DNA from: QPIN01 sp965224575
GTDB lineage: Bacteria > Pseudomonadota > Gammaproteobacteria > Methylococcales > Methylomonadaceae
Length of the DNA stretch: 64,000 bases
Assembly: GCA_965224575.1 (NCBI GenBank)
Contig: CBDCZQ010000006.1
Span: 1,426,001-1,490,000, forward strand
Reading direction: 5' to 3'
Shown here: piece by piece, positions 43,844-52,598 of the stretch
Layout: every line of letters starts with the position of its first letter
How positions within the stretch are numbered: position 1 is the stretch's first letter
Position numbers and translations under genes: made by a program
The notes under the pieces: model-generated
Told to the model about the DNA's origin: nothing
The model's input: only the letters and a program-made list of their open reading frames with translations
Databases searched by the model: none

Positions 43844-44686
43844 ATGCAAAAAGTAACATCTATTATTCAATTAAGGGAAAAGCTTCATCAGTGGCGTAAA
43901 CAAGATGAAATCATTGCTTTTGTGCCAACGATGGGAAATCTCCACGCAGGACATATAAAACTTGTCTTAGCGGCAAGAAAAAAAGCAGACAAGATTGTTG
44001 TTAGTATATTTGTTAATCCAACACAATTTGGTGTTGGCGAAGATTTTGAAAGTTACCCAAGGACAGAAGAGAATGATGAAAAAAAACTAAAAGAAGCGAC
44101 TGCTGATTTACTTTTTTTACCCTCGGTTCTTGAAATGTATCCACAAACGATGGATACCGTAGTTTCTGTAACTGAGTTATCAACAAGACATTGTGGTAAA
44201 AGTCGTCCCAAGCATTTTAATGGTGTTGCTACCGTTGTTGCTAAATTTCTCAATATGGTTCAGCCTGATATAGCTTTTTTTGGTGAAAAGGATTATCAGC
44301 AATTAGCAATAATACGAAAAATGGTTGATGATCTAAATATTTCTTGTGAAATAGTTGGGGTTGAAACAGAAAGAGAGCTAGACGGCTTGGCAATGAGCTC
44401 TCGGAATAATTATTTAACTGAAAGAGAAAGAAAAATAGCTCCAAAGTTATATCATTCTATTCGTAAGGCGCGAGAAAATGTCCTTTCTGGCGTGCAAAGC
44501 TTAATAGTGATTGAGAAAGAACAGCAAGGTTATCTGGCATCTTTAGGGTTCATTGTGGATTATTTTTCAATCTGTAGGTGCGATAATCTGTATCCAGCCA
44601 AAGACAGTGATAATGAAATAGTTATTCTTGTCGCTGCTAAACTTGGAAAGCTCCGTTTAATAGATAACATTTATTTTTCTAGATAG
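43844..44686 (+). CDS. panC: Pantothenate synthetase
   Basis: The ATG at 43844 directly follows the panB stop and gives 280 residues; the open frame starts seven codons earlier. Motifs are FVPTMGNLHAGHIKLV (HIGH-like), VSIFVNPTQFG, FFGEKDYQQLAIIRKMV and the KMSKS-like MSSRNNYLT. It joins pantoate and beta-alanine using ATP. With panB upstream and panD about 2 kb downstream, most of the pantothenate pathway is in this window; the ketopantoate reductase is not. Confidence 0.96.
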   Translation: MQKVTSIIQLREKLHQWRKQDEIIAFVPTMGNLHAGHIKLVLAARKKADKIVVSIFVNPTQFGVGEDFESYPRTEENDEKKLKEATADLLFLPSVLEMYPQTMDTVVSVTELSTRHCGKSRPKHFNGVATVVAKFLNMVQPDIAFFGEKDYQQLAIIRKMVDDLNISCEIVGVETERELDGLAMSSRNNYLTERERKIAPKLYHSIRKARENVLSGVQSLIVIEKEQQGYLASLGFIVDYFSICRCDNLYPAKDSDNEIVILVAAKLGKLRLIDNIYFSR

Positions 44687-44727
44687 GTTTTAATAACTTT
44701 CACGGAGCACGATTTAAAAAATAATTC

Positions 44728-46572
44728 ATGAAAGTATTATCATTTTTATTCATATTACTACTGAGTGGTACAGTATTCTCAGCGCCCTCCCCATCACAAA
44801 AAAAGATAGAAGGGTCTGTTGATGCGCTAAAAAACATTAATTCTCAATTATCCCTTATAAGTAGTGAAAGGGATATTAATACTCTGTTAGAGAGAAAAAT
44901 TGATGTTTTAGATAATTTGCTCGCACAGTTGAAGCTTGAAGAGGAAGATCTATTACCCTCAGTTAATCTAGGGCGGAATATAGATCTGCTGGAGTCTCGG
45001 ATTAAATTAAACAAGGAAAGAAACAACCTTATTGCTGCACAGCGGGATCAAATCAAGTTAACTGAGCATAGAGTTAATTTAGCAATAAAAAAATATCTGG
45101 AATACTTAATTAAAGTATCAAAAAACTATCAGAGTATAGAGTCTATTGTCGGTCGATCACAACACTTACTGGATAAAAGCAGGAAAAAAGGAAAAAAAAT
45201 TATTTTGCCTGAAGTAACTAGTGAAAGTAGTGTTTTTTTTGAGTTGAAAAGTAATTACCAACGGTTTAAGCAGACAAATGAAAGTTATCAGGATATTTTG
45301 AAGTATGTTATTAGTTATCCTAGAAAAATAGCTTCTGTTCATTGGTTTCAAGAATTTTCCCTATTGTCAGCTATTTCATACATAAACCATTTTAATTTTA
45401 TTCGTCCTATTAACTATAAACTAGCCCCTTTTAAGGTAGATGTTGGCGGGGTCATTCTCTCATTTATTATTTATTTTCTGGTTTATTTTTGTTATCCCTT
45501 TATTTTTAAATTCACTAGCTGGTGTGTTGAAAATTATGTGATTGATGAAAAAGTTGAGCAACAGGAGATGATTTATCATGAAATAAGAAAGCCTATCAGG
45601 GCTTTACTCATCTTTTTTGGGCTTAATTTAGGGACATATGCTTTCTTTTATAAAACGGATTATCGCTCATCTTTAGAAGGTTTCTCTTTTATTGTTTACA
45701 GTATTCTGTTTATTTGGCTGATTTTTAAGCTCATTGACAGTCTTGTCCTAGTACAGATTCAAAAGCTATCAAAAGCTAATATTCAGTTAAGAAAAGAGCT
45801 GTTTAATCTTGGAGTGCAAACTTCAAAAGGGTTGGTGGTTATGTTTTTTTTAGCTCTTGGTCTTAACCATTTTGGTATTAGTTTGACTGCAATAATGTCA
45901 ACACTGGGGGTTGGTGGACTTGCATTTGCTTTGGCTGCAAAGGACACGCTATCGAATTTATTTGGCGGTATGACCATCTTATTTGATAATGTTTTTAAAA
46001 TGGGTGATTGGGTTAAGGTCGGTGATGTGGAAGGGACTGTGGCTGAAATTGGCTTACGAAGTACGACCATTCGTACTTTTGATAATGCTTTAATTACTAT
46101 ACCCAATGCATTGGTTTCGGTCTCAAGTGTGATGAACTGGAATCGTCGCGCTGTTGGGCGACGAATAAAAATGTACATTAGTGTGACCTATGAAAGTGAT
46201 ATGGATAATCTGCGAAAGGGGGTAGAGGATATTAGGAATATGCTCAAAGTACATCCTGATATTGCTAATCCTGAGCATAAACATGCTAGCAAAATGAGAG
46301 GCTTTAAGTTTATTTCAAAAGAAGATACTCAAGGAATAAAATCGAATCAGTTGGTTTTTGTAGATAGATACAATGATTTTTCCATTGATATATTGATTTA
46401 TTGTTTTACCAGAACGGTTAATTGGGCAGAGTGGCTGGCCGTTAAAGAAGATGTAATATACAAGATTGCAGAAATATTAAAAAACAATCATTTAGAATTT
46501 GCTTACCCTACACAAGTAAGAATTCATCGGCCAGAAAACACTCAGGGTATCGGTAGTAGTGCTTTTGAATAA
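44728..46572 (+). CDS. MscS-family mechanosensitive ion channel with periplasmic coiled-coil
   Basis: A 614-residue inner-membrane protein with a signal peptide (1-18), a periplasmic region rich in coiled-coil (about 25-190), several TM segments (about 235-395) and the MscS core: pore helix GVGGLAFALAAKDTLSNLFGG, beta domain GDWVKVGDVEGTVAEIGLRSTTIRT, and VSSVMNWNRR. The length places it among larger MscS homologues such as YnaI or YbiO types. It releases solutes on osmotic downshock. It lies between panC and panD but its own start is 41 bases after panC. Confidence 0.9.
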   Translation: MKVLSFLFILLLSGTVFSAPSPSQKKIEGSVDALKNINSQLSLISSERDINTLLERKIDVLDNLLAQLKLEEEDLLPSVNLGRNIDLLESRIKLNKERNNLIAAQRDQIKLTEHRVNLAIKKYLEYLIKVSKNYQSIESIVGRSQHLLDKSRKKGKKIILPEVTSESSVFFELKSNYQRFKQTNESYQDILKYVISYPRKIASVHWFQEFSLLSAISYINHFNFIRPINYKLAPFKVDVGGVILSFIIYFLVYFCYPFIFKFTSWCVENYVIDEKVEQQEMIYHEIRKPIRALLIFFGLNLGTYAFFYKTDYRSSLEGFSFIVYSILFIWLIFKLIDSLVLVQIQKLSKANIQLRKELFNLGVQTSKGLVVMFFLALGLNHFGISLTAIMSTLGVGGLAFALAAKDTLSNLFGGMTILFDNVFKMGDWVKVGDVEGTVAEIGLRSTTIRTFDNALITIPNALVSVSSVMNWNRRAVGRRIKMYISVTYESDMDNLRKGVEDIRNMLKVHPDIANPEHKHASKMRGFKFISKEDTQGIKSNQLVFVDRYNDFSIDILIYCFTRTVNWAEWLAVKEDVIYKIAEILKNNHLEFAYPTQVRIHRPENTQGIGSSAFE

Positions 46573-46745
46573 AGTTAAGTTTTTTAAGGAAGTAATAGAA
46601 ATTTAAAGTCTAAAACTACAGAGCTGCAGATGTAGAAACCCCGTTTAAATAATTCCTAGCTAGGAACTTTATCATACTAAGATAATTTGAAAGGAAGTAA
46701 TATTTGGGGCATAATACTCAGCCACATAGCCATCTAAGAACTAAT

Positions 46746-47126
46746 ATGCAAATTACCATGCTAAAAGCAAAATTACACAGAGCCACAGTAACCCATTCAG
46801 AATTGGGTTATGAAGGGTCGTGTGCTATAGATGGCAAAATTTTGGATTTTTCAGGAATTAGAGAATACGAACAAATTCAAATATATAATATTAATACAGG
46901 AGGGCGTTTTACCACCTACGCTATTAGAGCTGAAGAAAACTCTGGGATTTTTTCTGTTAATGGAGCGGCTGCTCGTCTTGCATGTCAAGGTGACCTTATA
47001 ATTGTGTGCGCGTTTGCTGAATTTGATGAAAATGAAATGAAAAATTACAAACCAACCTTGGTTTATTTTAATGAACAAAATGAGATAACTCATTCTAGTC
47101 ACTCTATCTCTGTTCAAGTTGCATAG
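46746..47126 (+). CDS. panD: Aspartate 1-decarboxylase
   Basis: Starting at ATG 46746 (MQITMLKAKLHRATVTHSEL) the protein has 126 residues, exactly the E. coli length. The self-cleavage site GYEGS is intact (Gly24-Ser25; Ser25 becomes the pyruvoyl cofactor). SVNGAAARLACQGDLIIV and the C-terminal ISVQVA are also conserved. It makes beta-alanine for PanC. The longer open frame from 46704 has no homology in its first 14 residues. Confidence 0.95.
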   Translation: MQITMLKAKLHRATVTHSELGYEGSCAIDGKILDFSGIREYEQIQIYNINTGGRFTTYAIRAEENSGIFSVNGAAARLACQGDLIIVCAFAEFDENEMKNYKPTLVYFNEQNEITHSSHSISVQVA

Positions 47127-47453
47127 TCTATTATTGTAAGTCCCTTTGTTTCAGCTTCCTTCTTTTATATATTAAATCATAGTTTATAGATAGGATACCG
47201 GAGGAACACTTCGTGCTACTAAATTTCTAACCAGTAATCGCGCGCGAAGTATATATTGCTAAGTTTTAAGGCTTTTTTGTGACGTAAAAGATTGTTAGAA
47301 AAAGAGAAAGTGTGCTTTAATTAAAAAACTAAAACCATTATTGGTAATAGTAAGATTAATCAAAGTACTTTGTTTGATAGATGCTAGTGTTTTATATTTT
47401 CTTTTGCATACTTTATCAGGCTCTATTCTAAGCCTGATAAAGTTCGTAGAAGG
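47127..47453. other. 327-bp gap between panD and rpmG
   Basis: No gene recognised. An ACTTCG...CGAAGT pairing occurs around 47209-47250, and a perfect stem lies at 47411-47442. An open frame on the plus strand from 47341 is only the antisense of rpmG. Confidence 0.4.
47411..47442 (-). terminator. Perfect 12-bp hairpin downstream of rpmG
   Basis: CTTTATCAGGCT pairs with AGCCTGATAAAG around an eight-base loop, 12 bases past the rpmG stop on the minus strand. The position fits a terminator of rpmB-rpmG, but a strong U-tract is lacking. Confidence 0.55.
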
Positions 47454-47609
47454 CTATTTTATTTTTGCTTCTTTATACATAACATGCTTACGAGCTACAG
47501 GATCATATTTTTTGACCTCCATTTTCTCTGGCATGGTTCTTTTGTTTTTGGTTGTGGTATAGAAGTGACCGTTACCTTCTGAAGATACTAATTTAATTAT
47601 ATCGCGCAT
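47454..47609 (-). CDS. rpmG: 50S ribosomal protein L33
   Basis: A 51-residue gene too short for most gene callers' length cut-offs. Translation reads MRDIIKLVSSEGNGHFYTTT then KNKRTMPEKMEVKKYDPVAR and ends KHVMYKEAKIK, the full L33 sequence. A GGAG site (GGAGACAATAA) precedes the ATG. It lies 11 bases downstream of rpmB, the normal rpmB-rpmG operon. Confidence 0.97.
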   Translation of the reverse strand: MRDIIKLVSSEGNGHFYTTTKNKRTMPEKMEVKKYDPVARKHVMYKEAKIK

Positions 47610-47620
47610 TTATTGTCTCC

Positions 47621-47857
47621 TTAAACTTTTTGGCCGGATTTACGTATATCTGCAAGAACTACATCAATACCTTTTTTATCAATAATCCGCATTCCCTTTG
47701 TAGAAATTCTTAAACGTATCCACCGGTTCTCACTTTCAACCCAGAATTTATGGTGATGAAGATTAGGGTTGAACCGTCTTTTAGTTCTATTATTTGCGTG
47801 TGATACGTTATTTCCAGAAACAGGACGCTTTCCTGTGACTTGACATACTTTGGACAT
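47621..47857 (-). CDS. rpmB: 50S ribosomal protein L28
   Basis: A 78-residue protein with the L28 motifs MSKVCQVTGKRPVSGNNVSH and RFNPNLHHHKFWVES, the same length as in E. coli. It is the first gene of rpmB-rpmG and is divergent from gshB. An AGAGGT ribosome binding site precedes the ATG. Confidence 0.98.
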   Translation of the reverse strand: MSKVCQVTGKRPVSGNNVSHANNRTKRRFNPNLHHHKFWVESENRWIRLRISTKGMRIIDKKGIDVVLADIRKSGQKV

Positions 47858-47988
47858 GATTACCTCTGTCGTGCCTTGAATTCAAAAAGTTAGCCGACCT
47901 TTATACCAAAAAAACAGCTAAAGGTAAATAACAATGATGAAATAAATTTGGTAGAATTATTCATATTTATATTATTTTGAGGCTTTAA

Positions 47989-48948
47989 ATGGCTATAAAA
48001 CTCGGCATGGTGATGGATTCCATAGACCATATCAATATTAATAAAGACACTAGTTTTGCTATGCTGCTGGAAGCGCAATTAAGAAACTGGGAGCTTTATT
48101 ATATGGAACTTAGTGATCTGTATTTGGATAATGGTCTTCCTTTTGCGCGGACTAGAACTTTGAAAGTCCAAAGAGATAAAAATAACTGGTATCAATTTAT
48201 TGAGGAGAGGGATATTTCTCTGGATCTACTAGATACAATTATTATGCGAAAAGATCCGCCCTTTAATCAGGAATATATTTACGCAACTTATTTATTAGAA
48301 CAGGCAGAGCGACTAGGTGTATATGTGGTTAATAAGCCACAGTCTTTAAGGGATGCCAATGAAAAACTTTTTACTGCCTGGTTTCCACAATGCTGTGCTG
48401 AAACATTAGTTGCCAGAGAACCTAAACGCTTTAAAAGTTTTTTGAAACAATATAAAGAAATTATTTTAAAACCTTTAGATGGAATGGGAGGGACGTCAAT
48501 TTTTCATATTCGTGAAAATGATCCAAATCTCAATGTAATTCTTGAAATAATGACTGAATATTCCACGCGTTTTATCATGGCTCAACGCTATCTTCCTGAA
48601 ATAAAACACGGAGATAAGCGTATTTTACTAGTCAATGGTGAACCTATAGCCTATGCTTTAGCTCGTATACCTACAAAAGGTGAAACACGGGGTAATCTTG
48701 CCGCTGGAGGTAGGGCGGAAGGACGTGAGCTGACAGAAAGAGATCTTTGGATTGCTAAACAAGTGGGGCCGACGCTTAAAAAGAAAGGATTAGTTTTTGT
48801 TGGTATTGATGTTATTGGTGATTATTTAACTGAAATAAATGTGACTAGTCCAACCTGTGTTCAAGAATTAGATAAAGAATTTGGTCTTAATATAAGTGGG
48901 CAACTTATGAATCATATTGAAAATGAATTAAAAAGTAGAATTAAATAA
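47989..48948 (+). CDS. gshB: Glutathione synthetase
   Basis: 319 residues of ATP-grasp fold with LGMVMDSIDHININKDTSFAM-type N-terminus (GMVMDSI...KDTSFAMLLEAQ), IIMRKDPPFNQEYIYATYLLE, the ATP-binding loop ILKPLDGMGGTSIF, and the metal site VTSPTCVQELDKEFG (ending of EINVTSPT). It joins gamma-glutamylcysteine and glycine. The order gshB-tonB-yqgE-yqgF is typical of Pseudomonas-like genomes. Confidence 0.97.
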   Translation: MAIKLGMVMDSIDHININKDTSFAMLLEAQLRNWELYYMELSDLYLDNGLPFARTRTLKVQRDKNNWYQFIEERDISLDLLDTIIMRKDPPFNQEYIYATYLLEQAERLGVYVVNKPQSLRDANEKLFTAWFPQCCAETLVAREPKRFKSFLKQYKEIILKPLDGMGGTSIFHIRENDPNLNVILEIMTEYSTRFIMAQRYLPEIKHGDKRILLVNGEPIAYALARIPTKGETRGNLAAGGRAEGRELTERDLWIAKQVGPTLKKKGLVFVGIDVIGDYLTEINVTSPTCVQELDKEFGLNISGQLMNHIENELKSRIK

Positions 48949-49234
48949 TTTTTAGTTTTAAGAAATATATTTTATTTGGGTGCGGGAGCCTTGTGGCATA
49001 GAATTGTTTATGATGCAAAGAAGAAGTATTAAATCTTCGGCCGTGCGAAGTATAATGGTTCATCATAAATTTCTATTGGAGCAAAACTAGTGATAGAAGA
49101 TCCCGTCTAAACTTGAATGAAGTATATAATTATAGATTGTATTCAAAGTATCAGTACTTGTCTTTTCGTATTTTAGATCCATAGTGGATGAAACGATAAA
49201 TTATGATATTTTCGCTAACTATAGAACTTTAATA

Positions 49235-50113
49235 ATGGCAACGACAACATCTAAACATTCATTTTTACAACCAGCAGTTTCTGTGCAAGACTCTTTGCTT
49301 ATGACACTGTTTATTGCCGTAATTATTCATGTGATAATTTTGTTGAGTGTAAGGTTTGCAGTTCCCCAGCCCGAGAAGTTCAGCAAACAAATTGAAATAA
49401 CTTTAGCAACTCTGCCCTCAAAAAAAGCACCAAAAACGGCTGATTTTCTTGCTCAGGATAACCAAATAGGTGGCGGTATTGAAATGAATAAGCCAGAACC
49501 GACAAAACAAAAAATAGCAAGTCAGGGCGATAGTGAAATGAAGCCACCTGGTCAGCGCCAATCTCAAGTAGAAAGTAAGCCTAAAGCAGAAAAAAAATTG
49601 ATTACACAAATACAAGCTGATCATAAAATTACAATTACAAATAAGGATTTGCCTCCTTCAGAAATAGAGAGGTCTAAGGTAACGGCAGAAGCTTTGAAGC
49701 GGCAAATAGCTGAATTAGGGGAGCAAATCAGATATAGTAAAAAAAGTTCAGAGAAAACTAGAATTAAATTTGTGAACTCTGTAAGTACTCATAAGTCTAT
49801 TACAGCTCAATATATAAAAGATTGGAAGGCTAAGGTTGAACGAGTTGCACGTCTTAATTATCCCGAAGTTGCAAGAGAGTTTGAGGGGAGTTTGATGATG
49901 GACGTTGGTATCAACCGTGATGGAACTATTTATAGTATACGAATTACTAAATCATCAGGGAGAAAAGCGCTTGATGATGCAGCAAAACGTATTGTAAGAC
50001 TTAGTGCTCCTTTTCCTGTTTTACCTGTTGAATTATTAGAAGAATTAGATGTTTTAGCGATACACAGAGTATGGAATTTTAAGGATCAAAGTGGTGTAGT
50101 TAGTGATAGATAA
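49235..50113 (+). CDS. TonB family protein
   Basis: 292 residues from ATG 49235; the frame is open from 49184 but the chosen start gives the usual cytoplasmic tail before the single N-terminal TM helix (about 25-45, LLMTLFIAVIIHVIILLSV). A Lys/Glu-rich, Pro-containing periplasmic linker follows, then a C-terminal TonB domain (about 205-290) with YPEVAREFEGSLMMDVGINR, GTIYSIRITKSSGRKALDDAA and the final RVWNF. It transmits energy to outer-membrane transporters. It lies 8 bases upstream of yqgE. Confidence 0.9.
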   Translation: MATTTSKHSFLQPAVSVQDSLLMTLFIAVIIHVIILLSVRFAVPQPEKFSKQIEITLATLPSKKAPKTADFLAQDNQIGGGIEMNKPEPTKQKIASQGDSEMKPPGQRQSQVESKPKAEKKLITQIQADHKITITNKDLPPSEIERSKVTAEALKRQIAELGEQIRYSKKSSEKTRIKFVNSVSTHKSITAQYIKDWKAKVERVARLNYPEVAREFEGSLMMDVGINRDGTIYSIRITKSSGRKALDDAAKRIVRLSAPFPVLPVELLEELDVLAIHRVWNFKDQSGVVSDR

Positions 50114-50121
50114 GGGTATTC

Positions 50122-50688
50122 ATGACTAATATAAATTATTTAAGTGATCAATTTTTAGTTGCTATGCCTAATCTTACTGATTCTCAGTTTTCTCATACAG
50201 TCAGTTATTTATGTCAACATAATGAAGAAGGGGCTTTAGCTATTGTTATTAATCGACCAACAGAGATGAGGCTAGGTGATATTTTTGATCAAATGAATAT
50301 AACGGCTATATCTGAAAATGTAAAGAATTCTCCTGTTTTTTCTGGAGGCCCCGTTCAGCTTGAAAGAGGCTTTATTATTCATAGTAAAATTGATGGAACT
50401 TGGGATTCATCTATTTCAATTTCGGATACAACTTACTTAACAAGTTCTCGTGATATTTTGGAAGCTATTGCTGAAGATAAAGGTCCTGATAAATTTCTGG
50501 TTGCTTTGGGGTATTCGGGCTGGGGTGCTGGTCAATTAGAGCAAGAAATTATTGATAATGCTTGGTTGAATACGCCTTGCGAAGAAAATGTATTGTACGA
50601 AACCCCTGTGAGTCAACGCTGGTTAACGGCAGCAAATCAAATAGGTGTTGATATTACACAATTAACCGCTCCTGCTGGGCATGGGTAA
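50122..50688 (+). CDS. yqgE: YqgE/AlgH family protein
   Basis: 188 residues with the DUF179 signature: LSDQFLVAMPNLTDSQFSHTV, GALAIVINRPT, VFSGGPVQLERGFIIH and LVALGYSGWGAGQLEQEI. A cytoplasmic protein of unclear function; Pseudomonas AlgH was once linked to alginate regulation. The last codons overlap the yqgF start by eight bases, so the genes are coupled. Confidence 0.96.
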   Translation: MTNINYLSDQFLVAMPNLTDSQFSHTVSYLCQHNEEGALAIVINRPTEMRLGDIFDQMNITAISENVKNSPVFSGGPVQLERGFIIHSKIDGTWDSSISISDTTYLTSSRDILEAIAEDKGPDKFLVALGYSGWGAGQLEQEIIDNAWLNTPCEENVLYETPVSQRWLTAANQIGVDITQLTAPAGHG

Positions 50689-51139
50689 TATAGACCCACT
50701 AGCTAGTCAAATAAATTCTGATACATATTTGGGTTTTGATTTTGGAAATAAAAAAATAGGGGTCGCTGTGGGGCAAATTACAACAGCTATTGCAAGCCCT
50801 TTAAAAACCATTCGGTCTATTAAGCAGGAGCCAAATTGGACGCTTATTGCCCAACTAATTCATGAATGGTGTCCTGCTGGTTTAGTCGTTGGTATTTCTA
50901 GACAAGCAGATGGATCAGATAATCCAATAACACCTAGAATGCTAAAATTCTGTAGGCAGCTGGAAGGTCGTTTTGACCTCCCCGTCTATCAAATAGATGA
51001 AGCATTTTCTACCTTTGAAGCAAAACAAATGCTATTTGATGATCTGCATGTCAATGCAAAGAAATTATGGGATGTACAGGATCAATTGGCTGCTCAGCTT
51101 ATATTGGGGAGTTGGTTAAATATAAAAAAGGAGAGCTGA
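50681..51139 (+). CDS. yqgF: Putative pre-16S rRNA nuclease YqgF/RuvX
   Basis: 152 residues with RNase H-like motifs YLGFDFGNKKIGVAVG (first Asp), LVVGISRQADGSDN (LVVGxP-type loop) and DEAFSTFEAK (DExxST with metal-binding acid). YqgF processes the 5' end of 16S rRNA in E. coli. It is the last gene of the gshB-tonB-yqgE-yqgF group; no pyrR or pyrB follows here. Confidence 0.95.
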   Translation: MGNIDPLASQINSDTYLGFDFGNKKIGVAVGQITTAIASPLKTIRSIKQEPNWTLIAQLIHEWCPAGLVVGISRQADGSDNPITPRMLKFCRQLEGRFDLPVYQIDEAFSTFEAKQMLFDDLHVNAKKLWDVQDQLAAQLILGSWLNIKKES

Positions 51140-51658
51140 TTTTTTAACTTGCTTTACTAAGGAGCGTGCAAGAAAAAACTAAAACAATTGACTTGTACTA
51201 AAGGATAAGAATCGCTAAATTTTTTCTAATCTTTTTATCCGTCTTCAGTGTTGTTCCAGCAGTTGCATAGCCAGACATGCGTTGTTGGTCCTCGGTTCTT
51301 CAATAATCGCTCCTGCATTAATTCTCCTACGGGCTTTTTGCCCTAGTGTATTACTTCTACCTACACATATCCATTGTTTGTTGAATGCGAACAAAAAACC
51401 TGACCAGTTGCTCTAGTTATTCTTTTCGCATTCCTAGGCGTTACGCAAGTAACGTGACGGTCAATATTTTCGATAGCTGCGTTGAACAAGTTTGATGTAG
51501 CCTATTTGCTCACCTTGCTCTCGAAAATCTATTTTTGCCACATTAAGCTAAACTTACTGATTGTTGTATTTAGTGAAAACTTCAAAAACTCATAAAGTGA
51601 TTTGAAAGCATCAAATGATGCTGTGTAAAATAAACTAATTTTTCTAGATTCAATAGTT
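51140..51658. repeat. 519-bp repeat-bearing gap (decayed palindromic elements)
   Basis: Two repeat relics are visible. 51231-51281 is about three quarters identical to 60320-60370 of the element near cysI, including the GTTGCATAGC...ATGCG hairpin. 51290-51375 (CTGCATTA, ACGGGCTT, TGCCCTA blocks) is related to the minus strand of 36605-36695. A further CGAAAAT/ATTTTCG pairing occurs around 51463-51530. No gene is recognised. Confidence 0.6.
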
Positions 51659-51952
51659 TTAGTTGTTTGACTTTAAAGCAAAATCTTGGTCAATTGCACT
51701 TTTATATTGTAAGTCATCAATAATAACCACTCCGCGTAATAAATCTTTGTTAGAAATATTCCGAATTAAAAGATCGGCTTTACGGACACATAAATTAATG
51801 TGACTAAAGGTTTTTTGCGATAAGGATTCTGTTTCAAAATTTTCTTGTTTAACGGCAAAGACGGCATTATCAGTAAAGATAACGGTATCGCCTGATTGGG
51901 TTTCTTTTAAAAAAGTTGATGGGATTGGAAAGTTATCAACAATATGTAACAT
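51659..51952 (-). CDS. DsrH/TusB-like sulfur relay protein
   Basis: Start ATG 51952 is chosen because GAGG lies six bases upstream and MLHIVDNFPIPSTFL matches the family N-terminus. The 97-residue protein has the DsrH layout: MLHI strand, a SGDTVIFTDNAVFAVK segment, and a Cys-containing INLCVRKADLLIR followed by an R-G-V-x-I-D-D ending. TusB/DsrH forms a complex with TusC and TusD that moves sulfur for tRNA thiolation or sulfur oxidation. No tusC, tusD or dsr gene is adjacent, so it is an orphan. Assignment is probable, not certain. Confidence 0.65.
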   Translation of the reverse strand: MLHIVDNFPIPSTFLKETQSGDTVIFTDNAVFAVKQENFETESLSQKTFSHINLCVRKADLLIRNISNKDLLRGVVIIDDLQYKSAIDQDFALKSNN

Positions 51953-51964
51953 TGCGCGCCTCAT

Positions 51965-52273
51965 TTATTTGATAATATACATTATATAATTGTCTTAACC
52001 ATATGAAATTATATGTTTATTATAATAGTACAAAATTAATAATTCGGCTAATTTTTTTATACGTAATCTTTAAAGTGTAGATTAATAGAAGGTTAATTAC
52101 TGCGTACAAGTTCAAAAGGTTCTAATTTTACTTAAGAAAAAGGACATATATATTACACAATTGTTTAATATAAAGAAACAATCTATGCATTATATTTCTA
52201 TAGTTAACTAAAACAGTCTCTGCTATAGTTGACCTTGTCAATAATGACTTTTAATTTTTAATAGGATTTTACA
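51965..52273. other. 309-bp AT-rich gap
   Basis: Divergent region between the TusB-like gene and a small membrane ORF. It is extremely AT-rich; a TATAAT-like -10 (about 51985-51990, ATATAAT) may serve either side. No repeat or RNA gene was recognised. Confidence 0.35.
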
Positions 52274-52432
52274 ATGAGCGATTTTTATAAAGATATTTTA
52301 ACTGGAGCAATGTTTGTATTTGGTTTGTTTGGTTTTATTTCAGGTGAGTTCATCATCTCGTCAACTTTATTTGCCACTGCTGCAATAGCTAGCAATATTA
52401 ATATAAATAGAAAGATGGTAAAAGATGTGTGA
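52274..52432 (+). CDS. Small membrane protein, 52 aa
   Basis: A short frame with an AGGA site eight bases ahead of ATG 52274. It begins MSDFYKDILTGAMFVFGLFG and has hydrophobic segments at about 10-26 and 30-42, then a basic NINRKMVKDV tail. No family is recognised. A hairpin (52483-52501) follows, supporting a real transcription unit. Confidence 0.5.
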   Translation: MSDFYKDILTGAMFVFGLFGFISGEFIISSTLFATAAIASNININRKMVKDV

Positions 52433-52482
52433 TCGGCATGAATATGACTGACAGATGTTTTCCGAAGGGTACATGATAAATT

Positions 52483-52501
52483 CTAAGGCATTTTGCCTTA
52501 G
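52483..52501. terminator. 8-bp hairpin after the small membrane ORF
   Basis: CTAAGGCA pairs with TGCCTTAG around a three-base T loop, between the small ORF and the convergent gpsA gene. A terminator is likely by position; the following T-run is weak. Confidence 0.45.
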
Positions 52502-52598
52502 AGCTCTATCATATTGAACAATAATAATAGAATAGAAAAATAGTATTTTAGGAGATGACTGAATCTTATCTACGATATTTTTTTAAAAGCCATGGAAA

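Noticed and set aside
47341..47562. Plus-strand open frame of 73 codons with hydrophobic translation
   Set aside because: It is antisense to the short but clear rpmG gene at 47454-47609.
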